Below the pieces are notes generated by a model. That model saw nothing but the letters and a program-made list of their open reading frames with translations, did not search any database and was not told the DNA's origin. 37,025 nucleotides of DNA, taken from assembly GCA_964440305.1 (NCBI GenBank), contig CAYTRS010000005.1, positions 1 to 37,025 of the forward strand. The letters run 5' to 3'. This document shows positions 1 to 6,142 of this stretch, in pieces (positions within the stretch are counted from its first letter, which is position 1; each line of letters begins with the position of its first letter). Source of the stretch: CAYTRS01 sp964440305. Its GTDB lineage: Bacteria; Patescibacteriota; Minisyncoccia; Moranbacterales; JAKLHP01. A program made the translations under genes and the position numbers.

Positions 1-24
1 TAATTTATTAACTTTTATAAACTT

Positions 25-333
25 ATGGAGAAAATGGAAATTGAATCAACAAATAACGAAGAGAGTCCAGAAGTGCTTGGCGCAAAATTTAATACTGAGG
101 ATTTTAGCGCTTTTGTTAGTGAGTTGCGTCAAAAGGTAAAATCTGATCCCGCAATAAGAATTAATATTGTTGCTGATTGGGTTAATGTTCAAAAGGTGCG
201 TTCTGCAAAGGCGCTCATGGATCAATATGCATCAAGATTGAATATTGATTCAATTACCATTCGAGCCACGCGCCAACAGTACAATGAAGATGTTAACGCA
301 TTTGCGTCTGGCGTAAAATGGAAGAAAGTTTGA
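25..333 (+). CDS. hypothetical protein, 102 aa
   Basis: I do not recognise this protein. It is soluble-looking and acidic at the N terminus, with a predicted mixed alpha/beta body and a basic tail ending in WKKV. There is no signal peptide, membrane segment or metal motif. Two starts are possible, ATG at 25 and ATG at 34. GGAG at 27-30 is too close to the second ATG to be a good ribosome site, and an AT-rich TATAAA lies just before the first, so the message may be nearly leaderless. Codon use and base composition match the neighbouring genes. It is convergent with prfA, and its promoter lies outside or at the edge of the window. Confidence 0.6.
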   Translation: MEKMEIESTNNEESPEVLGAKFNTEDFSAFVSELRQKVKSDPAIRINIVADWVNVQKVRSAKALMDQYASRLNIDSITIRATRQQYNEDVNAFASGVKWKKV

Positions 334-387
334 AAAAAATAAATTACATTGTCTGATATGGGATAATAAACAGTTTAGAAATTTTTC

Positions 388-402
388 CCAAAGCTTTTTT
401 GG
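388..402. terminator. weak convergent hairpin between the 25-333 gene and prfA
   Basis: A 5-bp stem CCAAA/TTTGG lies in the 114-bp gap between two convergent genes, with T-rich sequence on either side. It could end transcription in either direction, but the stem is short. Nothing else is visible in this gap. Confidence 0.25.
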
Positions 403-447
403 ATTTTGCAAATTTCCGGAATCAACCTGAATTTATATTTGCAGTTT

Positions 448-1521
448 TTAACTCTTCAGCTTAAGCCTCATTTCCTCTTCCTCCAAAGAATTGATGATAT
501 CATCCGGATTTCCCTCAAGGATATGCTGGATGTTGCTCCAGGATTTTTTGATGCGGTGGTCGGTGATCCTGTCTTGGGGAAAGTTATATGTTCGGATTTT
601 TTCGCTTCGGTCTCCGGTTCCAATTTGCCCTTTGCGGGCGTCTCCAAGTTCCTTGGCTCTTTTTTCTTCTTCCGCTTGTAGTAATCTTGAGCGCAAGACT
701 TTCAAGGCCTTTTCTTTGTTTTTGATCTGTGATTTTTCATCCTGGCAGGAAACGATTAAGCCGGTTGGAAGATAGGTTATGCGCACCGCGCTGTAGGTGG
801 TGTTGACCGACTGCCCGCCGGGTCCGGAAGAGCAGAAAGTGTCAATTCGCAAATCTTTCGGATCAATTTTGAGATCTATTTCTTCCGCTTCCGGAAGAAC
901 CGCAACGGTCGCAGTGGAGGTGTGGATTCTGCCGGATTTTTCCGTTTCCGGAACTCTTTGGACGCGATGAACGCCGGATTCATACTTCATTTTTCTATAA
1001 ACAGGAGAATCTGGATTGGTAGAATTTATTTCAAAAACAATTTCTTTGAATCCTCCCAACTCCGTTCTGTGAGAATCCATCACGGAAACAGACCATTTAT
1101 TCTTCTCGGCATATTTGGAATACATGCGGAAGAGTTCAGAAGCGAAAAGGGAAGACTCGTCTCCTCCCGCTCCGGCGCGAATTTCAACTATGATGTTTTT
1201 TGAATCATTGGGATCTTTGGGAATAAGAAGAATTTGAAGCTTTTTTTCTACTTCTTCTCTTTTTTTTGAAAGATTGATATTTTCATCCATTGCCAGTTGT
1301 TTCATTTCCGGATCTTTTTCATTGTTTATTATTTCTGCGTTTTCTTTCATTTCTTCGTCTATTTTTTCAAATTCTTGGATTTTCTGCATTGTATTTTCAA
1401 GTTCTGCCTTTCTTTTTCCGAGTTTTGCCATTTTTTGAAAATCAGAAAGCACCTCAGGTTGGCTGATTTTTTGGGAAATATCACCGTATTCTTTTTTTAT
1501 TGCATCTATCTGCTTTTTCAT
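448..1521 (-). CDS. prfA: peptide chain release factor 1
   Basis: Class I release factor that recognises UAA and UAG in the ribosomal A site and triggers peptidyl-tRNA hydrolysis. The 357-aa length is normal for the family. The N-terminal coiled helical domain is followed by AGAGGDESS (117-124), the codon-recognition PxT motif as PET (191-193) and the catalytic GGQ (235-237). It is RF1 rather than RF2 because it has PxT where RF2 has SPF, and RF2 is encoded separately at 31381. Having both factors shows that UGA is a stop codon here. The gene is read leftwards, downstream of two small unknown genes from which it is separated by a terminator. No Shine-Dalgarno sequence is obvious before the ATG at 1521. 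Confidence 0.97.
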   Translation of the reverse strand: MKKQIDAIKKEYGDISQKISQPEVLSDFQKMAKLGKRKAELENTMQKIQEFEKIDEEMKENAEIINNEKDPEMKQLAMDENINLSKKREEVEKKLQILLIPKDPNDSKNIIVEIRAGAGGDESSLFASELFRMYSKYAEKNKWSVSVMDSHRTELGGFKEIVFEINSTNPDSPVYRKMKYESGVHRVQRVPETEKSGRIHTSTATVAVLPEAEEIDLKIDPKDLRIDTFCSSGPGGQSVNTTYSAVRITYLPTGLIVSCQDEKSQIKNKEKALKVLRSRLLQAEEEKRAKELGDARKGQIGTGDRSEKIRTYNFPQDRITDHRIKKSWSNIQHILEGNPDDIINSLEEEEMRLKLKS

Positions 1522-1569
1522 ATATTTATTTAAATCTAGCGGATTTGCTGCTTTTTGTAAAATTAAAAG

Positions 1570-1607
1570 AAAAAGCTCCGGTGAAATTTTTTCACGAAGA
1601 GCTTTTT
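1570..1607 (-). terminator. intrinsic terminator after the 121-aa gene
   Basis: A long inverted repeat has arms AAAAAGCTC and GAGCTTTTT, with an inner GTGAAA/TTTCAC stem. Read on the minus strand it ends in a T-rich tract directly after the stop of the 1629-1994 gene. It is nearly symmetrical and could work both ways. It separates that gene from prfA. Confidence 0.7.
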
Positions 1608-1628
1608 GTAGAGCAATAAGACTTTCTG

Positions 1629-1994
1629 CTAATAAAGTTGCAAAGATATTCTTATGCCAAATGCATCTTCCATTTCTCCGATAAGCTGTCTTGCTATTTC
1701 TTGTTGGCTTATTTTTTTAAGAAAGAGAACCCATTTTTTTCCATCGGCGCCTCGGGCTTCATTTTTAAACCAAATAATTCCCATAAGGCTATCTCGCTTA
1801 TTCCAGGGAAATATTATCGCCAATAAGTTTTTTTCTTTGTCATATTCTTCTTTTGAAATTCCAATTCCATTTTCGTCAATCAGGACATTTAATGCTAATC
1901 CGGATCTTGATGTTGGCGTGAAGCCTTTTTTTAAAAGCCAGTTTCCCACCTTTTTTGACAATAATTCTTGATTTTCAACAATATTTTTTTTCAT
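1629..1994 (-). CDS. hypothetical protein, 121 aa
   Basis: I do not recognise this protein. It is basic and soluble, with a helical N terminus (residues 1-25), beta-rich middle segments around LLAIIFPWNKRDSLMGIIWF, and a C-terminal helix with IARQLIGEMEDAFGI. No signal peptide, metal motif or transmembrane helix is seen. The start at 1994 is preceded by AAAGGGATAAAA on the minus strand, a plausible but weak ribosome site. It lies between the zinc-ribbon gene upstream and its own terminator at 1570-1607, so it may share a short transcript with the zinc-ribbon gene. Confidence 0.6.
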   Translation of the reverse strand: MKKNIVENQELLSKKVGNWLLKKGFTPTSRSGLALNVLIDENGIGISKEEYDKEKNLLAIIFPWNKRDSLMGIIWFKNEARGADGKKWVLFLKKISQQEIARQLIGEMEDAFGIRISLQLY

Positions 1995-2014
1995 TTTTAT
2001 CCCTTTGTATTAAT

Positions 2015-2230
2015 TTATGCTAATTTTTTTGAGGAGTAACTTCCACAGCTTTCGCATTTAAAAACTGCGCAGTCTGCTCCTTCTGCATCAAATGAATATC
2101 CGCAAACTTCCATTGAACTTCCGCATTTGCATGGGATTTTTGGAAATTGTAAAGAATAATTTTGCGGTGGAAAAGTGCTTGGTTTTGGAAGTTTATTTCC
2201 CGCTACTGTTAATTTTTTTGCAGTTTCCAT
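2015..2230 (-). CDS. small zinc-ribbon protein, 71 aa
   Basis: This short protein carries two cysteine pairs, CKC near residue 34 and CESC near residue 59, with additional cysteines between them. The pattern fits a single zinc ribbon or a pair of interleaved zinc knuckles. The N terminus is proline-rich and probably flexible. The start is well supported: GGAGG (plus strand 2241-2245) lies ten bases before the ATG, one of the few strong Shine-Dalgarno sequences in this window. Upstream there is a folded three-way junction and then tRNA-Leu on the same strand, so this gene may be read from the tRNA transcript. Its function is unknown; small zinc ribbons often bind nucleic acid or assist another protein. 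Confidence 0.65.
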   Translation of the reverse strand: METAKKLTVAGNKLPKPSTFPPQNYSLQFPKIPCKCGSSMEVCGYSFDAEGADCAVFKCESCGSYSSKKLA

Positions 2231-2291
2231 AGCTAATTTTCCTCCGTGACAAATTTTTGTAAAAGTGCTAAAAATGCTCTTTGTGCCGATG

Positions 2292-2369
2292 GAGAGACTC
2301 GCCCCGCAAAATTGGCGGGATTTCGATTTGTTGCTAAATCAGAGATTTAGACAAATCGGGAAAACTCTC
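2292..2369. other. potential three-way-junction RNA structure
   Basis: Three inverted repeats nest into a junction. The closing stem is GAGAG (2292-2296) with CTCTC (2365-2369). One hairpin is CCCGC/GCGGG (2303-2319). The other is long, CGATTTGT...CTAAATC with GATTTAGACAAATCG (2324-2358), with a two-base bulge. It lies between tRNA-Leu and the zinc-ribbon gene on the same strand, so it could be a tRNA trailer, a 5' leader or an inserted palindrome. No known riboswitch consensus is recognised. Confidence 0.45.
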
Positions 2370-2379
2370 TATTTCTTAG

Positions 2380-2463
2380 TGGGCGTGGTGGGAGTTGAAC
2401 CCACACGGTCGTAAGACCACACGATTTTGAGTCGTGCGCGTATGCCAATTCCGCCACACGCCC
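2380..2463 (-). tRNA. tRNA-Leu(CAA)
   Basis: Read on the minus strand this is an 84-nt type II tRNA with a 7-bp acceptor stem GGGCGTG/CACGCCC, discriminator A, D arm with GGCGGAATTGGC, and anticodon stem CACGA/TCGTG. The loop CTCAAAA gives anticodon CAA (reads UUG, Leu). It has a long variable arm and T loop GTTCAACTC. CCA is not encoded. No convincing promoter is seen between it and the divergent parA gene; a broken tRNA-Leu copy lies directly upstream. Confidence 0.95.
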
Positions 2464-2471
2464 GAATTTTT

Positions 2472-2532
2472 GCGTCTGCCAACTTGTCCCGCATTTCCGC
2501 CGGAGGGCGGATAGTGCTGGGATTCCGCCACA
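2472..2532 (-). pseudogene. tRNA-Leu 5' remnant interrupted by a palindrome in its D loop
   Basis: On the minus strand TGTGGCGGAAT (2532-2522) and TTGGCAGACGC (2482-2472) together match the 5' part and D arm of a tRNA-Leu. The intact neighbour has GTGTGGCGGAATTGGCATACGC. The two pieces are split by 39 nt (2483-2521) that fold into a GC-rich hairpin. The remnant stops before the anticodon arm. It lies just upstream of, and in the same orientation as, the intact tRNA-Leu, so it looks like a partial tandem duplicate that received an insertion. Confidence 0.65.
2488..2522. repeat. GC-rich palindromic element (TCCGCC-GGAG-GGCGGA)
   Basis: The core hairpin TCCGCC-GGAG-GGCGGA (2496-2511) is flanked by weaker pairing TCCCGCA with TGCTGGGA. 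The same core, with different loops, is found at 23050 in gatB, 29660 in porB and 35571 in a tRNA-Gln remnant. Confidence 0.6.
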
Positions 2533-2539
2533 TTGGCTT

Positions 2540-2572
2540 TTGATATTGGAATTTTTTGTAGTATACTATAAT
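2540..2572 (+). promoter_or_regulatory. parA promoter, near-leaderless
   Basis: TTGATA (2540-2545), a 16-bp spacer and TATACT (2562-2567) precede the parA ATG at 2578. A perfect TATAAT overlaps at 2567-2572. Either -10 box places the transcript start within about four bases of the ATG, and no Shine-Dalgarno sequence is present. Confidence 0.65.
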
Positions 2573-2577
2573 CAATT

Positions 2578-3366
2578 ATGGCTAAAATCATCTCATTAGT
2601 CAATCAGAAAGGAGGAGTTGGGAAGACCACGACAGCTATTAATTTGTCCACCTATTTGGCTTCGGCGGGAAAATTTGTTTTGCTGGTGGATCTTGATCCT
2701 CAGGGAAACGCGTCTTCCGGGCTCGGAATTGACATAAGAAGCATCCCTAAAAACCTCTATCACGCGATAATATCCAATGAAAATCCGCGGGATATCATCA
2801 TGAAAACCAAGACTTTTGGGCACGATCTTCTTCCTTCTTCGCAAGATTTGGCAGGTGCAGGTGTGGAGCTTTTTCATTTTGACAATCGCGAATTTAGGCT
2901 CTATGACGTTTTGCGCCAGGTTAGGACTGATTATGACTACATTATCATAGACAGTCCTCCAAGCCTTGGACTTTTGACGATAAACGGGCTTGTAGCAAGC
3001 GATGAAGTGCTTATCCCGGTGCAAACCGAATATTATGCCCTGGAAGGATTGAGCCAGCTCCTTCAAACTATAAATTTGGTGAAAGAGAATCTCCAGCCGG
3101 ATCTAAGGGTAATGGGAGCGGTTTTAACAATGTATGACAAAAGAAATAGGCTTGCTCGGCAAGTGGTCAGGGAAATGCGCGACCATTTTCCGGGGCATGT
3201 TTTTGACAGCGTTATTCCGCGTTCTGTGCGTTTGGCGGAAGCGCCGAGTTTCGGAAAATCAATTCTCCATTTTGACGCTTTTTCCAAGGGTGCCCGGTCC
3301 TACAAAAATCTGGCTAGGGAAATTTTGGCCAGAGATAATGAAAATAAAAATAAATTTTCAATATAA
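2578..3366 (+). CDS. parA: ParA family chromosome-partitioning ATPase (Soj-like)
   Basis: A 262-aa ParA/MinD-type ATPase that binds DNA non-specifically as an ATP dimer and works with ParB in chromosome segregation. The deviant Walker A KGGVGKTT is at residues 11-18, the Walker A' VDLDPQGN around 37-44 and the Walker B YIIIDSPP at 121-128. Its length fits chromosomal Soj; there is no N-terminal helix-turn-helix as in plasmid P1-type ParA. It is followed after 139 bp by parB, the standard order. The promoter lies so close to the ATG that translation probably starts on a leaderless message. Confidence 0.95.
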   Translation: MAKIISLVNQKGGVGKTTTAINLSTYLASAGKFVLLVDLDPQGNASSGLGIDIRSIPKNLYHAIISNENPRDIIMKTKTFGHDLLPSSQDLAGAGVELFHFDNREFRLYDVLRQVRTDYDYIIIDSPPSLGLLTINGLVASDEVLIPVQTEYYALEGLSQLLQTINLVKENLQPDLRVMGAVLTMYDKRNRLARQVVREMRDHFPGHVFDSVIPRSVRLAEAPSFGKSILHFDAFSKGARSYKNLAREILARDNENKNKFSI

Positions 3367-3505
3367 ATTTTAAATTCAAAATCCGAAGCACGAAAATAGA
3401 AACAATATTAAAATTCAAATTATCAAATGTTTAAAATATTTGTATTTTGAAAATTAAGATTTGTTTTATATTTCGGTTTTAGGTATTCGGATTTCCAACA
3501 ATTTT
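3367..3505. repeat. AT-rich spacer between parA and parB
   Basis: This low-complexity filler is built from variants of AAATTCAAAAT, CCGAAGCACGAAAATAGAAAC and GTTTTATATTTCGG. It has imperfect inverted symmetry and no convincing gene or parS site. Similar filler occurs at 22836-22955 and 32471-32571. Confidence 0.45.
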
Positions 3506-4405
3506 ATGGTTCAAAATTACGGTTTGGGGCGCGGACTTGCCTCGCTCATACCCAAAAAAAACAATGTCACTACTCCTTCTTCCCAACAGGCCTACGAGGC
3601 TAAGCCGGAAGAGGGTGAAATTTCCATTCCACAAAGAAGGTCGGGAATTATGGAAGTTGAAGTTGAAAAAATTATCCCCAATCCTTATCAGCCAAGGCTT
3701 AAGTTTGATGAGGAAAAGCTTCATGAGCTTTCCGAATCAATACTAAGTCACGGAATAATCCAGCCACTGGTAGTGAGCAGAAACGGAGACGCATTTGAAT
3801 TGATAGCGGGGGAAAGAAGGCTTCAGGCGGCGAAGCAAGCGGGGCTTAAAAAGGTGCCGGTCATTTTGCGGGATGCCAAGGAAAAAGAAAAACTAGAGCT
3901 GGCGCTTACCGAAAATATCCAGCGCCACGATCTTGATCCTATTGAAGAAGCCAGAGCATATAAGCGCTTAATGGAGGAATTTCAGATCGGTCAGGAAGAG
4001 GTGGCGCTTAAGGTAAGTAAAAGCCGAAGCGCAATTGCGAATAAATTGCGCCTCTTGAATTTGCCGGTGGAAATTCAAAGAGCGCTAAGCGAAGGAAAAA
4101 TAAGTGAAGGGCATGCCAAAGCAATTCTGGCAATTGATAATCCGGAAAAGCAAAGGGCTTTGTTCGAGCTTATTCTCAAAAACGGACTGACAGTCCGGCA
4201 AGTTGAAGACAAAACGAAGGAAGTTTCCGTGCGGGCGCACAAAAGAACAGTGAATGTTGATCCGAGAATCAAAGAAATTGAAGAAAAAATCGGTGGCGCG
4301 CTGGGAACGAAGGTAAAAGTCACCCAAACCGGAGAAGGGGGGAAAATTATTGTAGAATATTATTCGGAAGAAGAACTGCAAGGGATACTAAATAAGTTAC
4401 TATAA
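3506..4405 (+). CDS. parB: ParB/Spo0J family partition protein
   Basis: Centromere-binding CTPase clamp that loads at parS sites and partners ParA. From the ATG at 3506 it is 299 aa. The conserved N terminus GLGRGLASLIP (6-16) is present, followed by NPYQPR (59-64), GERRLQAA (102-109, the CTP-binding GERR motif), ENIQRHDLDP (136-145), a helix-turn-helix around 160-186 and a C-terminal dimerisation region. An in-frame upstream start at 3461 would add 15 residues that are not typical of the family, so 3506 is preferred. No Shine-Dalgarno sequence is visible, and no consensus parS palindrome was found in the window. Confidence 0.94.
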   Translation: MVQNYGLGRGLASLIPKKNNVTTPSSQQAYEAKPEEGEISIPQRRSGIMEVEVEKIIPNPYQPRLKFDEEKLHELSESILSHGIIQPLVVSRNGDAFELIAGERRLQAAKQAGLKKVPVILRDAKEKEKLELALTENIQRHDLDPIEEARAYKRLMEEFQIGQEEVALKVSKSRSAIANKLRLLNLPVEIQRALSEGKISEGHAKAILAIDNPEKQRALFELILKNGLTVRQVEDKTKEVSVRAHKRTVNVDPRIKEIEEKIGGALGTKVKVTQTGEGGKIIVEYYSEEELQGILNKLL

Positions 4406-4457
4406 GGCGTTAAGCATAAAGTATATTTGTCAGCAGGAACTTAGTTTCCGAAACGCC
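4406..4457 (+). other. inverted-repeat structure downstream of parB
   Basis: GGCGTT (from 4407) and AACGCC close a loop that contains GGAAC/GTTTCC. There is no T tract, so it is not a standard terminator. It may protect the 3' end or be another inserted palindrome. Confidence 0.3.
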
Positions 4458-4540
4458 ACATCATTGATATGCAAACGAGTTGTTTTTTATTTCTTCCACA
4501 TAAGGTTATATGGAAAAAGGTAAATAAAGTGACGAGTAGT

Positions 4541-4574
4541 GGAGAAGATAATTTATGTTTTCTCCTCTTTTTTC
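4541..4574 (+). terminator. parB terminator
   Basis: The stem GGAGAA (4541-4546) / TTCTCC (4560-4565) is followed by a run of T. It overlaps the last codons of rel on the other strand, so the convergent genes share this end. Confidence 0.55.
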
Positions 4575-6046
4575 CTTAATTCTCTTTTTATATGACCTCG
4601 GGCTACGGAAGTTTTGACGAATCTCAGCCAGTCTCGGCTGGGATATTTTTTTTCTTTGGAAGTCAAAATCTCAATAACCTGCCCGTTTTTGATTTGATAA
4701 TCCAGCGGAATTATTTTTCCGTCCGCTCTGGCTCCGATAGTCCGTTTTCCGACTTCGCTGTGGATGAGATAGGCAAAATCCACAGGCGTGGCTTCTTCTG
4801 GTAGGTCAATAATATCTCCCTTGGGGGTAAACGCAAAAATATGATTTTTCAAAAAATCAATCTTCAAACCTTTCATAAATTCCTCAAAATCTCCGCGTCC
4901 AATTTCGTTTTGCCATTCGCGAAGCTGCCTTATCCAAATCAGGTCATTGATTGCTGGAGTTGATTTATGGAACTTGAAAAAATATCTTTTCCATCCGGCA
5001 GTTTCCTTTTCGCTGTAAATCCAATGGGCGGCAATTCCGAATTCCGCCTCGTCGTGCATTTTTTGGGTCCTTATCTGTATCTCCATTATTTTTCCTCCCG
5101 GACCGAAAACAGTAGTGTGGAGCGATTGATAGCCGTTGGGCTTGGGAAGAGAAATATAATCCTTGATACGGCCGACCATCGGATGATATTTTTTATGTAC
5201 GACCCCCAGAGTTTCATAGCAATCAGGTATTCCGGGAACGAGTATTCTGATAGCGGCAAGGTCGTAAATTCTTTTAATGTTCATATCCCTTTCTTTGAGT
5301 TTCAAAAAAGTACGATAGAGGTTTTTTGTGCGCCCGCTTATGGAAATTGCTTTTATTCCTTCCTTTTTAAGCTCTGCTTTAAGTTCTGAAATCGCTTGCC
5401 GGACATAATTTTCCCTTTCGCGGTATTCGTCAGCGGAAAGCTTTCGGACCATCTCGAAATTTTCCAGATCAATATATTTGAAAGCCAGGTCTTCTAACTT
5501 TCCTTTTATTTCTCCCATTCCCAACCTGTTGGCAATGGGAACAAAAATTTCCATGGTTTCTTGAGCAATGCGCTGCTGCTTTTCCTTTTCCAAATAATCC
5601 AAGCTGTTCATATTGTCCAATCTGTCGGCAAGCTTTACTATAATGGATCTTATGTCGGTTACCATTGCCAGGAACATTTTCCTAAGATTTTCCAGAAAGT
5701 ATTCTTCCCGGCTTCCACGGAGCTGGACTTTTCCGAGTTTTGTTATTCCGCTTATAATTCCCGATATTTCGGAACCAAATTCCTTTTCAATGTCTCTTAG
5801 TGTCATATTTGTGTCTTCCGGGACATCATGAAGAAGAGCGGAAGCTACGGTTATTGATCCCATTCCCAATTCCGCCAGAATTTTGGCTGTTCCCAATGGA
5901 TGAACTATATAGTTTTCTCCGGATTTCCTTTTTTGCCCCTTATGCGCGGCTTTGGCAAATTCATAAGCATTGACGATCAGCCTTTTTCTTTTGTCCGTCA
6001 AGTGAAGGCGGAAAGATTTTAAGACGTCTTCAATTGTAGTGGGCAT
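4553..6046 (-). CDS. rel: RelA/SpoT-type (p)ppGpp synthetase/hydrolase, short form
   Basis: Stringent-response enzyme. The N-terminal HD hydrolase domain has YIVHP (46-50) and the catalytic LLHDVPEDT (71-79). The synthetase domain has the conserved RIYDLAAIRI segment, GRIKDYISLPKPNGYQSLHT and EIQIRT...AEFGIAAHW. A TGS domain follows (roughly residues 405-465). At 497 aa the protein stops shortly after TGS and lacks the zinc-finger/helical and ACT/RRM domains that give full-length Rel about 720-750 aa, so ribosome-dependent regulation may be reduced. Both catalytic domains look intact, which suggests a bifunctional enzyme. It lies downstream of topA on the same strand with a 96-bp repeat-containing gap. 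Confidence 0.93.
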   Translation of the reverse strand: MPTTIEDVLKSFRLHLTDKRKRLIVNAYEFAKAAHKGQKRKSGENYIVHPLGTAKILAELGMGSITVASALLHDVPEDTNMTLRDIEKEFGSEISGIISGITKLGKVQLRGSREEYFLENLRKMFLAMVTDIRSIIVKLADRLDNMNSLDYLEKEKQQRIAQETMEIFVPIANRLGMGEIKGKLEDLAFKYIDLENFEMVRKLSADEYRERENYVRQAISELKAELKKEGIKAISISGRTKNLYRTFLKLKERDMNIKRIYDLAAIRILVPGIPDCYETLGVVHKKYHPMVGRIKDYISLPKPNGYQSLHTTVFGPGGKIMEIQIRTQKMHDEAEFGIAAHWIYSEKETAGWKRYFFKFHKSTPAINDLIWIRQLREWQNEIGRGDFEEFMKGLKIDFLKNHIFAFTPKGDIIDLPEEATPVDFAYLIHSEVGKRTIGARADGKIIPLDYQIKNGQVIEILTSKEKKYPSRDWLRFVKTSVARGHIKRELRKKEEKT

Positions 6047-6067
6047 AATAACAAAAATTAAAATTTC

Positions 6068-6118
6068 AAAGTGAAAAGTTAAAAGTTATGGTGTCCGAGG
6101 CGGATGTATATTTTATAT
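6068..6118. repeat. dispersed repeat containing TCCGAGGCGGA, copy 1
   Basis: The sequence GTGAAAAGTT...TGGTGTCCGAGGCGGA followed by a T/A-rich tail recurs almost unchanged at 33270-33320 upstream of ftsX. The core TCCG-AGG-CGGA (6094-6104) is a small hairpin. Here it lies between topA and rel. Confidence 0.6.
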
Positions 6119-6142
6119 TATTCATATCTCACCTCTCAAATC

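Noticed and set aside
2581..4405. A parS centromere site near parAB
   Set aside because: No match to TGTTTCACGTGAAACA or a close variant was seen in or around parA and parB. A site may lie outside the window.
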